DNA of 64,000 bases from Sclerurus mexicanus (GCA_013396755.1 VWZF01003703.1:1795541-1859540), one strand, 5' to 3'. Positions 19,000 through 32,116 are shown, numbered from the stretch's first letter. Numbers and translations are program-made. The notes: generated by a model from the letters alone, not told the origin.

Positions 19000-19860
19000 A
19001 ACCCCTCGCAGCTGCATTTCCCGCCTCCCGAGCTGAAAAACACGCTCCGGAGGGCAGAAACAGGGAGAGAACAACAACAGGAAAAAAAACACAACCAAGC
19101 AAACACGCACTGCTAACAGCTAATAACAGTTCATACGAACTGAGCAGAGAAAAAGGCGCTGCCGCCCTGCCCTTCCCTGCCGGAGGATCCCGGTGGCAGA
19201 GGGGGGTTCCCCGCGGCCGCTGGAGCGGGAGAAGGGCGAGATAAACACGAGCGGTGCTGCCTCCGGTTATGGCAATAACGGGAGCGGCGCCCGGGGGGAG
19301 AGGGATCCCGGGGGCAGCGGGGGCTCCGCGGGGAGAGGGAGCGGAGCCCGGAGGGGTNNNNNNNNNNNNNNNNNNNNNNNNNNNNNNNNNNNNNNNNNNN
19401 NNNNNNNNNNNNNNNNNNNNNNNNNNNNNNNNNNNNNNNNNNNNNNNNNNNNNNNNNNNNNNNNNNNNNNNNNNNNNNNNNNNNNNNNNNNNNNNNNNNN
19501 NNNNNNNNNNNNNNNNNNNNNNNNNNNNNNNNNNNNNNNNNNNNNNNNNNNNNNNNNNNNNNNNNNNNNNNNNNNNNNNNNNNNNNNNNNNNNNNNNNNN
19601 NNNNNNNNNNNNNNNNNNNNNNNNNNNNNNNNNNNNNNNNNNNNNNNNNNNNNNNNNNNNNNNNNNNNNNNNNNNNNNNNNNNNNNNNNNNNNNNNNNNN
19701 NNCTCCTGCCCACGGACAGACATCGCGGCGAGAATCCCGCCGCGGGACCGCCAGGGAAGCGCCGCCCCCTCGGGAGGAGGGACAGACGGCACAGGGAACG
19801 CCCCTGGAGCGCGTTATCGCCCCCGAGATCCCGGCCTGGGGGGCACTGGGGCACTCAGGT
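19000..19860 (-). promoter_or_regulatory. CpG-island-like probable promoter of the FIIND-DD gene, with gap
   Basis: Both sides of the N run are very GC- and CpG-rich, unlike the flanks, and it lies about 1.4 kb upstream of the first acidic exon. A possible start codon with a short open frame (MSVRGQE) is at 19721-19723 on the minus strand and runs into the gap. Promoter and first-exon assignment are inference from composition and position. Confidence 0.4.
19358..19702. other. Assembly gap (345 N)
   Basis: An unsequenced run within the GC-rich island. Missing bases could include the first exon(s) of the FIIND-DD gene. Confidence 0.99.
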
Positions 19861-20029
19861 ACTGCGGGGATGCTGTAGGGGTACATGTGCTTGTATGTAC
19901 ATCACACTTATGCACACAGCCTGTATAGATACAGGCAACTTCATCAATATAGATACACCAGTGATATTCTGCACATATTCTATAGTAGAATAGAATGAGA
20001 GTACTATATATATACATACCAGATGATCA

Positions 20030-20275
20030 GAGAATAATAGAATGGGTTGAGTTGGAAGGCACCTTAAAGACCATCTCATTCCACCCCGTGCCATGGACAG
20101 GGGCACCTCCCACTAGCCCAGGTTGCTCCAAGACCCATCCAACCTGGCCTTGGACACTTCCAGGGATACAGGGGCAGCCACAGCTTCTCTGGGCACCCTG
20201 TGCCAGGGCCTGCCCACCCTCCCAGCCAGCAATTCCTGCCCAAAATCCCATCCAACCCTGCCCTGTGGCAGTTGG
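20030..20275 (-). mobile_element. CR1 LINE 3' fragment
   Basis: Reads AATAGAATGGGTTGAGTTGG, CCATGGACAGGGGCACCTCC and GGCAGCCACAGCTTCTCTGG. The minus-strand copy is well preserved to about CCCATCCAACCCTGCCC. Confidence 0.85.
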
Positions 20276-20289
20276 GATATGCAGTGTCT

Positions 20290-23030
20290 GTGCTATACGT
20301 CATTGTACACTGTATAACACCTCCTCTGGTGCCTGGGCACAGCCCACAAACTGAGCTGCCAGGCTGGGCATGAGGAGGTGGCAGGGATGGGTCCACACTG
20401 CCAGGGGACAGCAGGTTGTGCCTCAGCTCAGGCACACGTGCTGGCACTGCCACCAGTTTCCTGGTTGATGCCACACAGGAACCCAGACACTGAACACCGG
20501 TGAGGAAAGTGCTGCCTGTGCCACTCCCATTCCCCTTTGCTAACCCCGAGGGCACTGCCACCCTGATGCCACTCCATCCTCTTCCCTCAGGAAACACCAG
20601 GGGCAGCTCCACACGCTGCCAGGGAGTTCAGGAAGGGAAAACGCCACATCCTGCCATCACAGCTGGCACGTCAGGATCTGCCCCTGAGATGCTGGCAGAG
20701 CTGCTTAGAAAAAAAAAAAAAAAAAAAGAGAAACTACAATCAGAGAAAGAAAAAAACAAGCCCAAACCTGCAGCAGCACATTAAATCATTAAAAAAAAAA
20801 ATAAAAAAGCTTCTCAACCAGAAGCATTTTGACAGTAAAGTGCCCCTGGAACATCTCAGGTGCCCACGGAAGTGCAGTAAAGCCTGGAGAGCCAGCAGGG
20901 GATGGCACCCACCTCAGCTCTGCACGGCAGCCCAGCATCCCCGGAGAGCCTGAAAACCCGGGTGTGGTGGGGAATTCCACAGCTTCAGGAGAGCTCCAGA
21001 CAAGGAAACTCCCCACACCCTCAGTCCCCACTCCTGCCCCACTTCTCCCAGTCTGGAACCATCCAAAGTCACCTCTGTTTGTGCCCAGACAAGCCCTTTG
21101 GAAAGGGGGGAGTATCAGATGTTTGTTTTAAGGCTATTCCTCTTATTCCAAAGGCTCATCCAGCCCCAGTCCATATCTCAGCATCCTCCTCCTCCCCCTG
21201 TGCCCACCCCAAAGCATTTCTGGGATGCAGGTGGCTCTGGGGTGCCCCTTTCTGTGTCTGCCCAGGGCACCCAGCAGAACCAAAGATAAACTTCAAAAAC
21301 AAATGTAAGTACTTAAGTAAACACAGTCCCAAAATGCTTCTCCAAGTGCTCTTGTGCTCAGCTCCTGCCTCCTGGGTGTAAATATGCTAGATTGGGAGCT
21401 CTCCGTTGCTGCCTCTCACCCCCAGGCATCCAGCCAAAGCCCCCTGCCAGCCCCATGTCACCAAACAATTCTGGAAAATCCATACCCCCAGGAAAACATG
21501 CACAGAGCTCATGGGAACACGCTGTAATGCTTGGGATGCAAATGGAGTATGTAAAACGGGTCAAAACCCAACCAAATAAACAAACGTTTAATGGGAGATG
21601 CTGGAAAAGTGACTTAAAGGGTCATTTTGGGCAGAGATGAAAATACCAGTGAAGGAAATCCCCTTGTAAGCAACACAGAGGAACTGGCGAATCCAGGCTG
21701 GAACAAAAGAAAGGAGGTGGAAAAAGTTCATGGAGCAACGACACGAGTCTGAAAGTGCAAATATTTGTTCACAACGAAGAGTAAATACGAAAAGAAAAGC
21801 AAGACAGAAGGGAAATGAGAAAGGGAAGGTGGGTGTGTCAGGTCTCTCCCAGCCCCATCCCTTGGATGCCACTCAGAGCTTGCTGAGGGTGGCTGTGCTG
21901 AACCAGCGTTTCCTTCCTTTTCCAGACATCCTCACACTGAAACGGAATAAGGTATTAATGCAGTAAGCACCCTGCTGCTGTGACAGCACCCAGAACACTG
22001 TGACAGCACCCAGTATTCCTAAATGAGCCCGTGGTGGCAGGCCCAGCCCAGGTGGTCTGTGGGGTCACAGCAGCTCAGTCCAGAACACAGGTTTCTCTGT
22101 AAGGGTCTGGTTCTCCACCAAAGGAAGATGAACATCAACAAACCTTTCCCAGTTTAAGTGCGCTCAGGCAGCGGTGGAGCGAGGCTGGACCTCAGTTTCC
22201 CAAAGCACAACTCATCTTTCCTTCGAGGACAGGGACGGTACCGGGAGCGATTTAAGGAATAGCTTTACTGAGCTCTGTCTGAGCCGGTGCTTCCTGCGGA
22301 AAGAGAAGCCTGAGGCGGTAATTGTTGCCCCCGCCGCGGGGCTTTCCTGCCGCTCCAAACCCAGGAGAAACACCTGAATTCCCATCTCCTGGCAACCCCA
22401 GGGGCAGCCGGCAAAGCCTCCCCCGAGGACACCGAGGCTGAGATGCCTTCAGGTTCTTCCCAGGGTGCCAGACATTTGTCACCTAAAAATCAGGCTCTGG
22501 AGGCGTCCAGAGCGTTTTCACCCTCCTACAACCCCTCCGTGATTGCAGGTACATCCCTGAATCCCACATCTTTCTCTGCCCAAGGCAGATGTGACAGCAC
22601 CGAGTCAGGAAGCTGCAGGGTTGGCAGTGCTCACACTGATTGTTCACCCCCTCCATGGACTCAGATTTTTAAAGAAAAGCTCCATCAGTGGCTGGTTGCA
22701 CTTGTTGGATTCCGCCGGCCGTGCACAAGAGCCTGTGTGTTCCAGCCCTGGATGGGATCATTAAAATGGATGCAAAGCAAGAGGATCTGTTTGAATGTAT
22801 TGAAAGAACAGCTATTCACAGATTCCTGCAGGAATTTGTGAGGGTAGCCTGTGCCAAGCTCAGAGTGTGGGCTGGAATTGTTAGCTCAGGACAAGGCACC
22901 ATGCAGTTAAATCCTCTTTGGGGGGAAATGGAGAGTTTTCATTCAAATGACAAACGAGTCACATGTGATCCCTTTGTAATTAGCTAAAGTATGGAATTAA
23001 TGCTCCTCTTTGGCCTGATTATGGAATTGT
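20290..23030. other. Non-coding intergenic stretch
   Basis: I see no exon with both splice signals and a domain. A poly(A)/AG-rich run lies at 20705-20755. Open frames up to about 178 codons have no recognisable sequence and no codon-like composition. Confidence 0.6.
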
Positions 23031-23034
23031 AAGG

Positions 23035-23640
23035 TCATACAATCACAAAGTCACAGAATCACAGCATCATGGAATCACAGATTTGTTTAGACTATCGAGT
23101 CCAACCACCCCCCAGCTCTGCCAAGGCCACCACTAACCCATGTCCCCAGGTGCCACATCCACAGGGCTTTTAGATCCTTCCAGGAATGGGGATCCACCCC
23201 TGCCCTGGGCAGCTGTGCCAGGGCTGGACAGCCCTTTCCTTGAGGAAATTTTCCCAACATCCACCCTGCCCCTGCCCTGTCCCACCTGAGCCCGTTCCCT
23301 CTGCTCCTGTCCCTGTTCCCTGGGAGCAGAGCCCGACCCCCCCCGGCTCCCCCCTCCTGGCAGGGACTTGCAGAGCCACAAGGTCCCCCCTGAGCCTCCT
23401 TTTCTCCAGGCTCAGCCCCCCCAGCTCCCTCAGCCGCTCCTGCTGCTCCAGCCCCTTCCCAGCTCCCTTCCCTTCCCTGCACACGCTCCAGCCCCTCAGT
23501 CTCCAGGTCCTGAGGGGCCCAGAACTGACCCCAGGATTGGAGGTGCGGCCTCACCAGTGCCCAGCACAGGGTGGCAACCCCTGCCCTGGTCCCGTGGCAC
23601 TGCTGACACGAGTCAGGATGCCGCTGGATTTGGGATAGTG
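23035..23640 (-). mobile_element. CR1 LINE fragment (about 600 bp, the longest in the window)
   Basis: Starts with repeated CACAGAATCACAG, continues CCATGTCCCCAGGTGCCACA, CTGTCCCTGTTCCCTGGGAG, CCAGGCTCAGCCCCCCCAGC and GGTCCTGAGGGGCCCAGAAC. This covers the 3' UTR and part of the distal CR1 body. Its 150-codon open frame is a repeat artefact. Confidence 0.85.
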
Positions 23641-23704
23641 GGGTTAATTAATGAAGGTGCTTTCCTGGGTTCTCCTGGTCCCCAAACCCCTTAACCGGGC
23701 ACTC

Positions 23705-23810
23705 TCCCAGGCACACCAGTATCTTTAGCTGTCCACACCAGTATCTTTAGCTGTCCACACCAGTATCTTGAGCGATCCACACCAGTACCTTCAGTGATCC
23801 ACACCCGAGC
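23705..23810. repeat. 26-bp tandem repeat
   Basis: Four copies of about CCACACCAGTATCTTTAGCTG plus TCCA, the last two diverged. No overlap with a gene. Confidence 0.85.
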
Positions 23811-23814
23811 CGCC

Positions 23815-26800
23815 TGCAGATGGCAACAGCTGCCCGGCCCCGCCGCTCCCGCATCCCTCGGGCGCTGCTTACGGCTCCTCCCGGCTCCGCAGCGAGGGGA
23901 AGAGAGAAACCCCGTCATAATAAACCCCAATAACAAACAACAGCACAAAAGAATAAACTAATAATGTAAGAAAATAATAAACCAACGTAGAATCATAGAA
24001 GAGTTTTTTTAAAAGTCAGTCGACGGGTGGTTTCATCGAGTTATGGAGGAGTCCAACTTTAGACTGGGAATGTGGGGCTGTGCAATCCCACCCCAAAGGC
24101 ACAAATGGGCTCCCTGGAAACCCCTCTGAACTCCTGCTTCACCCCTCAGGCAGTTCCCAACACACTGTTATAATGCAGAAATCTGTGGGGTGTGCAGATA
24201 CAGTTTTTATTTCATTCCCAGCTCCTGATTTTTCTATTGCAGCACATTTCAATGGAAAGAGGGAAGGTTTAGATGGGATATTGGGAAGGAATTCTCCCCT
24301 GTGAGGATGGTGAGGACCTGGCACAGGGTGCCCAGAGAAGCTGTGCTTTTTTTTTTTTTCCTGCTATTTCTGGTGAGTGGGGTTTGATATTTCTAAAATA
24401 AAAGGCAGGGACTGCCCAGTCCTTACAGGAGAGGGGAGTACTCTGAGCCAGGAAAGGAGAGGCAGGAAACCAGAGGGAATAAATTGCTGGATGGGGCAGA
24501 AGAAGAGACAAAACCTCTGGCTGGGGCTGGCAGCAGATGGGAAGCACAAGAGAAAGGAAGGTCAACTGAGCACAAGGGGGAAATGAAAATGAAAGGAGGA
24601 GAAATAGAGTTTTAGTCTCTGATACACATTATTCTGTTCGGTAAAATACATATTTCATTACATATGTATTATATATATATATAATACATATAATACCAAA
24701 TATATATTTTACTATGTATATGTTTACCTCACTATGTGGTTTGAGGAGGTGGTAATCAGAAGATCAGTGTTTCCCCTCAAAATGACTTCCAGGGACCCCC
24801 AGGAGAGGTGATACATCACACCACAACAGCTATTCCTGGATTTTAGCTCAAAAAACACAACCACAATCCGCAGGGGACAGATCCCAACGCCTCCATCCAC
24901 ATCCTGCACCACTTCTGAGCTCATAATTGTGTCCAGGCCTTGGTATCACACACAGGCATTAGCTGGCTTTGATTCCCACCACCTTTAGTGTGGAAGCTGC
25001 AAAAGGAAGCATCACACACATATATCACCACTCGGGATGTTGTGCTGGCACTCAGGGAAGTAATTACAAACAGTCGACTTCCACTTCAAGATGAAGAAGC
25101 CAAAATTGTGTTACCAGAGTTCCTGATACACAAAAATGGGTGAACACCTGGCACCTTTGAGCATCACCAGTAAAGACAATGTGGAAAAGGGTTAGGAGTG
25201 AGCAATGCTGCCAAATAGAGAGTAAATCAATAGGAGAAACATCAAACAAAGGTTCTTAAAAGGCAAATAATTAATTATATAGCAAATAGATGGGGGAGGA
25301 CAATGCCTGTGACATAAAAATATGTCACATTTAAAACGGACTTCCACTTAAATTGGTTTCCATTTACAATTGACTTTAGGGGTAAGTGCCAGGGAACGTT
25401 GTAATGGTAAATGCACAGAGCTCATTCTGCATGGAATAGAAGGGAGATGGTACATTGGAAAACAGGGACATCCCTGTGACCTGTCAGCCTGGCAGGCAGT
25501 GACAACCTCCCCAAGAGCAGAAGGTACAAGCTGGAAAGCCCTTCATGCAGGGATGGATAAGGTGCTCCTGGACTCAGCTCCAGGCAGGGAGAGGGTGCGT
25601 TGGCACTGGGGGTGGTAAAAATCACCCAGATCACCCGTAGTGACCCAGCTGCTGGTGGGGCAGATATATTTGTGCTGATTTCTCATTCTGAAGTGATGAA
25701 AGAAGGAAAAGCAATTTCTCTAACCCAGTCCTTGGGGAATTACCCAGCAGTGGAACCTCTCTGGTGTCTCCCCAGCCAGTGGTACCCACAGCCCTGGGCT
25801 CCACCAAGAGTCACTTCAGATCATGTGGATTTGATTTTTTCCTGTGTGCTTTGGTTGATTTCTGTGGAACAGGGGGCTCTGAGGCCATCACACTCCCCAG
25901 CCCAGCTCTGCAGCCCTTTCTCCCCGCTGTGCCTGAGCTCAGCATCCCTTCTCTGAGCCCCCAGCATGGGGGGGACACTGAACTTCACAGCAGCCCCCTC
26001 AGTTCACATCACGGTGGGATTTTCCTCTTCCACCAGCAAAACCATGACACATCTCCCTTATTTTAAACCTGATTTTCAGGATTTAAATGTCAGTGGCTGA
26101 ACTAACCAACTCAGCCTGTGCAGGAAGCCGGGGCTGGACACGGCAAATCGGCTTTTTTGGCTTGACAGGACCCACCCACCTCATTTCCCACCAGGGAATA
26201 TTTGCCCTTCATCCATCCATCTATCCCACCAGTCTGTGGCCATCCAAAAGGGACCCTCCAGGCTCGAGGAGTGGATCCAGCGAGGGTCATGCCAGAGCCT
26301 TTCCCCGTTTTTTGTGCCGCCCCCGAGGCCGACACGGTTATTGACGGCGTGTAAACACCACGGTTAAAAATAGCAGGATCAGACCTCTCCTGCACCCTCA
26401 TCCTGCCCCCACACTGCCCTCCCAGGCACAGCATCCTCATCCCTCCCTGCATCTCTTGCTAAGGGTGCTTCCCTGTGGAGCACACAGCCCCACACAGCCC
26501 CGCTCCCAGAAAAACGGCTTTTCGCCCTTTTCCCCCCATTATTTAACAGCCCAGGTGATTCCCAGAGTGCCCTGGAATGGGGAGTGTTGGATTTACCTCC
26601 TGCAAAACCAGGGAAAAACCAGGGAATTCGGGCTGGTGCGACAAACCGGGGTGGGAAACGTTTAGTTTAGTAACAATAAAATCTCATCAGATGGATGGGA
26701 AGGGGGAGAGGAGAAGGCTTTTCAGCAGGATGATGCTCACTCCCTGCTCTGGGGCATTGCCCTGCTCTTAGTGACCCGCAGGAAAACTGGGATCACCTGA

Positions 26801-28340
26801 AATTCCCGTGTGGGACGGCAGGAAAGCAGGCGGGATGTTAACGGGGCGATCCCGCTTGGAATGCGGGAGGTGACGGAGCGAAGACCATGCCCGGGATGAC
26901 AGCCCTGCCTGTGGTCAGACACATCCTCTCACCTCCCGATGCTCCCGGAGAACTCGGGATGCCCCAAGGCAGCCGGGGCGGGATCATCCAGCTGGGAATT
27001 GCTCCTCGGGCGGGATCATCCAGCTGGGAATTGCTGCTCCGGGCGCCTCCTGACTCATGCGATTCGTGTGGGTGGCACAAAAGCGGCGCGGAGAGAAGAA
27101 GGGCTGGGAAAGAATCCGCTGCTATTTTTAACCCCCAGCAATAGGAAGGGGCTGCGCTTTTGGGGCCGAATTGCAAATAACAGTGAGATGAAATCAGCGC
27201 CCAGATCCGCGGCTGGAGCGTGGCAGCCCCTGGAGAACCTTCGTGTAACGAGGATGCGGCTGGAAAAATGTTGCTCCCTGGAAAACACTGAAAATTAAAA
27301 AAGAAAGAGAGGTTTGGTTATTCCAGATCAGCACAGCGATCGTTCCAACCGTGACCAATTGTCCCTTACTGCCTTTTAGGATATTTCAGTGTCATGCACC
27401 CACCTCCTCCACGGGTCCTGGGGGTCTCGCTGATGTCAGGGGGCTTGAATATGGATCCAGGTTTAATCCCGGAATTTAGAAATTCATATCATTTGATTCA
27501 AAAGAAAAACAGCCCCTGGAGCAAGTCGTTCCTTGTATGGAGAGCTGCTCGGTATGTGTAACACTAAAAGCCCCATCCAAACTCATTGCACAAGTGGGAG
27601 CCTTTCCACAGAGTCCAGGGATGAAAATCCTAATTAAAAGGAATTCTTGCAAGAGGACAAGCAGTGTAAACCAATATTTCCAGAGCTTATTTTTACTAGA
27701 AGGAATAAAATAGAATATATTAACTGTGACATGTGAGGCGGGAAGCCTGATGGCAATATCATTGCCCTGGGATATTTCCACCTCCTATTTATTGAAGGAA
27801 AGAAAATGTTATTAAATAAATAAATAATTTATAAACAGAAATATAAATATATAAAAATAAATATATAATATATTAATGAATAAATTTTATTTATTTATTA
27901 GACTTATTTAGTCAAGAAAATACATCTCATTTCTGGAAGACACCCAAACTTGTTAACAGCAGAACTGCCCAGAAAGGAATCAGACTCATCCAGGAGTGTT
28001 TCAGCCTCTCTCTCTTTCCCTGTTTTTTAAATAGTCCAACAGCAAATATTTGCTGGCAGTGGAGATTTCTGAGCTGTGAGGTAATGGCTATTTTTTTTTA
28101 CATATGCAGAGTCATCTCCTTGTTTCTGGTGCCTTATTGCAGTTACAGATGTGCTGGAGAAATGGGAAGCACTGGAGCTCAGCTCTGGGGGTTTCATTCC
28201 AGCAGTTCCAAGTTTGTCCTGCGCCCTTCTCCAAGCTCCCTGCCCATGGATGGCCTTTCTTAGGAGCTTCTTTACAAGTTTTTACAGAAATATTAAGAGC
28301 TACATATTCTGGTCTTGGTGGAGGTTCCCACCAGGCTGAG
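23815..28340. other. Non-coding intergenic stretch
   Basis: No supported gene. Contents: a short GC-rich patch at 23815-23900, a + strand CR1 scrap at 24245-24345 ending in poly-T, an alternating TA tract at 24640-24730, a short direct repeat (GGGATCATCCAGCTGGGAAT, twice) at 26981-27030, and AT-rich low complexity at 27795-27905. Confidence 0.6.
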
Positions 28341-28354
28341 CTGGGTTTGATTAT

Positions 28355-28530
28355 CATGGAATCATGGAATGGTTTGGGATGGAAAGGACCTTAAAGCTCA
28401 TCCAGTGCCACCCCCTGCCATGGGCAGGGACACCTCCCACCCGCCCAGGTTGCTCCAAGCCCTGTCCAACCTGGTCTTGGACACTTCCAGGGATCCAGGG
28501 GCAACCACAGCTTCTCTGGGCAACCTCCAA
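28355..28530 (-). mobile_element. CR1 LINE 3' fragment
   Basis: ATCATGGAATGGTTTGGGAT, CCATGGGCAGGGACACCTCC and GACACTTCCAGGGATCCAGG in minus orientation. Confidence 0.85.
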
Positions 28531-28534
28531 CACG

Positions 28535-30855
28535 GCAGCAACGTGTTCCATAATTCCTCTAAAAGCCTCAACTACCACAAGGTTTGGGTCTAGCAGATAT
28601 TATAAATTCAGTCACTGAAGCTGTGAGTGCTCGGCTTGTTTTTATCAACCATCCAGATCATCATCCAAAGCTGTGCTTCCCTCCATCAATCCATGGGATT
28701 ATTCCTGCTACCAAATTCTGCTCACCGCATGCCAAAAGACAAACCTCAGTTCAATATGTTTTTCCCCTACTGGTTTTCCCATACTTTGGGGGAAAACATA
28801 TGAAAGGAAACTCAGAAGTGAAGCATCATTGTACAAAGAGTATTTTAGGGCGCAGGTTCCCGTGGGGAGGGTTTGCCTCAGGGACAATTCCATGCACTAT
28901 CAAATGGTTATTTTGCCATGTCAGCACTTTGGCACCACCTGAAAGATCCAGAAGTCAAGTTTTAATGATCTGCTGCTCCAAAGGGATCGATGGGTTCCTG
29001 CAGGGGTCATTTGCAGGATCAATAGTTGTTCATCCCCTGCAAAAATGGAGAAAATCAGCTTTGCAGCTCCTTCCCAGAAACCGCTCAGTGGCTTCAGACT
29101 TCACCTGAGACTCAGGGCAGCTGCAAAGGGGGTTTCTTGGAAAAGGGCAGGTTTTGGGCTGGGGGAGGCACAGTGTGGCTGCTAACGATGGTTTATCCAT
29201 GCCCAGCAACCCCTGGCCCTGCCCCAGTGCCCTGTTGTGCCTGGGGACACAGAAAGGTCCTCGCAGGCCAGGCTGGACAGGGCTTGGAGCAACCTGGTCT
29301 AGTGGGAGGTGTCCCTGCCCATGGAATCCTGATGGAAGCAATGACCCTGCTGCCACCACAATCACACAGGAGCCCACAGATGGTTTCCATGCATTTCCAA
29401 ACCCAGCAGCTGAGGCAGCTCCACTATCCCCAATCCCCCAAACCCGCAGAGGATGCAGCACTGACATGTGCAGTCACCCCAGGATGAGTCCCCTGGCCCT
29501 GATTTCCCCACGAGCCCGTGTTTGTGCATTTTCCCCACGCAGGCATGGGGCTGCTGGAGGGATCACAGCTGCATGCCAGGATTTGAATTCTTATTTTCTC
29601 CTGCTGTCACAGTGCCTTGTTCCCTCCAGTCACCGTTTCCCTCCTCTGACAGGACAGAGCTGATCCTCAGCCACTCCTGAAGGCTGAGCCCATGCAGGGC
29701 CAGCCAAAACTTGCTTTAACGAGCTATCAACAGGCTTTAATATTTCATGGTGCTCTGATCCGAGTTAGGGCTTATCAGAAACGCTGTTAAAACACGGGCT
29801 CTGGTAATGGCCAGGCGGGTTCCGCTGGGCGCCTGCTGTTTACTCACTGTCCTGTTTGCCTTAAAAACACCACAGCAGTTATTAGCAGGAGTCTGGAGGG
29901 AATGTGGCCCTGGCAGGGCTGGAAGCTGCTGCTGGAACCAGCACAGCATCCCAAATCCTGCTGGCCATGGGCAGGATGTGTCCCCAAAGCAAAGGGTCCC
30001 TGCAGCCACCCCCTCGTGCTGCCTGGGCAGGTCAGTTCTAAAGCAGCTGGGGCTGTGGCTGTGCTCACTGCTGCCACTTTTCCCAGCCCTGGCACCTTTC
30101 TGCAGGGCGAAATGCCCCAAAAGTGAGGGTATATATGCAGAATAATCCCCTGAATATAGAGAAAGAAGTAGCAGTTCCTCATTGTTTGCCAGAAGCCCAA
30201 CCCCTCCTTCCTCAAACTCTGCCCAGTGCTGTGTCACCATTGAGAACCTTTTGTCCCTCATCTTTGGTCCTGAGCTCCCCAAAACGTGTAATAGGTGTGA
30301 TAGACATGAATTACCCCAAAGTGAAGCTGGCAGCAGGAGGATGGTTTGCAGATCTCAGCAGTGAAATCATCACCAGATAAGTAAACAGGACAGAGGAAAC
30401 AAATCCATCCCACGTGATGGTCACGGAGGTGGGTCAGTGCCTGCCTATCAGATTTGGCACACGGTCACCTAAAAGGAAAGCAAGCAGAAAAGTGCTGCTC
30501 AGTTTTTGCCATGTTTTATGTTAGTAAGATTTTCCATGACTGGATGGGACCTTTGTCCCCTCTTCTGTTTGCCTGAGTTTTGTGATTGAGCTGGGGGAAT
30601 CAGCAAACAACACAGATGAGGGGCTGTGGTCATGGGGGACAAATAACTGGGTGGACTGGGACCCCAAAAGTGTGGCCCATGGTCACCTGTGGAACCTTAA
30701 TGGCACGAATGAAAACCAACAGAAAGGAAGAATGAAGAGCTCACTCTGGCTGCACAGACACCAGGGACCCAGCCTGGCACTGCCCACTTCAGCACTGCAG
30801 GTGTCTTTGAAGTGACAAAAGCAGCAGTGGGCTCTGCATCTTGTGTTTCCCCTCC
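28535..30855. other. Non-coding intergenic stretch
   Basis: Includes a + strand CR1 remnant at about 29260-29330 (GGCCAGGCTGGACAGGGCTT). A 174-codon open frame at 28584-29108 has no recognisable domain and is treated as chance. Confidence 0.55.
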
Positions 30856-30885
30856 CATGGGTTGGTCAGGGCTCAGGTGCCACTT

Positions 30886-31297
30886 CCCTTGTGTCCTTGG
30901 GTACCACTTATTCCTGCATCCTCAGGTACCACTCATCCCTACATCCTCACATTCCTCCCCATGTTCTTAGGTACTGCTTATCCCTGCATCCTTGAGTTCA
31001 TTCCACATCCTCAGGTGCTGTTTCTTACCACATCCTTGGGTACCAACATCTTTGTGTCCTTGGGTACCACTCATCCCTGTGTCCAGATTTGAGTCCTGCT
31101 CTTGCCTGTATCCTTGGGTACCACTCATCCCTGTGTCCTTGGGTCCTGCTCTTCCTTGCATCCTTGGGTACCACTCATCCCTGTATCCTTGAGTAGTGCT
31201 CATCCCTGCATCCTCGGGTTCATCCCACATCCTCGGGCTCATCACGCTATCCCTGTGAGGATTCCCACACCATCCCTGCTCAGGGATCCTGCCGCAC
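30886..31297. repeat. Minisatellite upstream of the C3orf80-like gene, first copy
   Basis: Imperfect units of about 23-30 bp built on CCTTGGGTACCACTCATCCC and TGCATCC. Bases 30891-31297 correspond to 31476-31905. The two versions differ mainly by one extra unit in the second, as expected of two alleles. Confidence 0.85.
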
Positions 31298-31298
31298 N

Positions 31299-31450
31299 CC
31301 GCACACCCGCACGGGGGGCCCGCCGGCCCGTCCGGAGCGCCGCTGGAGCTGCCGCCGCTGCCCCGATATGAGCAGGTGAAGCACCTGCCCAGCTACGAGG
31401 AGGCGCAGCAGTGCCCGCACGGGGACGCGGCCGGGGAGACCCGCGGATGA
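31299..31450 (+). CDS. C3orf80: C3orf80-like gene, C-terminal fragment (misplaced)
   Basis: The last 50 codons of a GC-rich open frame: Pro/Gly-rich, then LPPLPRYEQVKHLPSYEEAQ and 12 more residues to TGA at 31448-31450. The tandem PxYEE/Q motifs resemble the cytoplasmic tails of small membrane proteins, where such motifs often bind WW domains. The fragment is enclosed by single Ns (31298, 31475). Its post-stop sequence GATGAGCCCCCCAAA recurs right after the N at 32152, so it belongs there. The name rests on position and strand (between IL12A and IFT80, + strand, as in human) and on the tail motif, not on alignment. Confidence 0.5.
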
Positions 31451-31475
31451 GCCCCCCAAATCCCTGAGCATCCCN

Positions 31476-31905
31476 GTGTCCTTGGGTACCACTTATTCCT
31501 GCATCCTCAGGTACCACTCATCCCTACATCCTCACATTCCTCCCCATGTTCTTAGGTACTGCTTATCCCTGCATCCTTGAGTTCATTCCACATCCTCAGG
31601 TGCTGTTTCTTACCACATCCTTGGGTACCAACATCTTTGTGTCCTTGGGTCCTGCTCTTCCCTGCATCCTTGGGTACCACTCATCCCTGTGTCCAGATTT
31701 GAGTCCTGCTCTTGCCTGTATCCTTGGGTACCACTCATCCCTGTGTCCTTGGGTCCTGCTCTTCCTTGCATCCTTGGGTACCACTCATCCCTGTATCCTT
31801 GAGTAGTGCTCATCCCTGCATCCTCGGGTTCATCCCACATCCTCGGGCTCATCACGCTATCCCTGTGAGGATTCCCACACCATCCCTGCTCAGGGATCCT
31901 GCCGC
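31476..31905. repeat. Minisatellite, second (allelic) copy
   Basis: A near-identical repeat of 30891-31297, longer by one unit that inserts a TCCTGCTCTTCCCTGCATCC step at about 31644. Probably the other haplotype, placed in tandem by the assembler. Confidence 0.82.
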
Positions 31906-32054
31906 ACGTGTGGCTCAGCGCTAAGTTTTAGAGCACACTCGGCGCTGAGGTCGGTGGCAGGCTGTCCCCTGGGAGCTGGGAGCGGGCGCGCCTGGCCGTG
32001 TTCCCCATCCCCATTAGCCCGTGGAGCGCCGCCAAATTCTCATCCATATTGCAT

Positions 32055-32100
32055 GCGGGATAAAACGCGGCCGGGCGCGGATAAAACGCGGCGCCGGCGG
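32055..32100 (+). promoter_or_regulatory. Candidate core promoter of the C3orf80-like gene
   Basis: Two GGATAAAACGCGG boxes about 20 bp apart (TATA-like GATAAAA) lie in a CpG-rich setting 25-60 bp upstream of the ATG at 32117. Assigned from motif and position only. Confidence 0.35.
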
Positions 32101-32116
32101 CGGGAGGTGCGCGGGG

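Noticed and set aside
18998..19993. Long frames of 195-266 codons on both strands
   Set aside because: Their length comes from the 345-N gap being read as open.
28584..29108. 174-codon + frame
   Set aside because: No recognisable domain, splice context or promoter; chance length in non-coding DNA.
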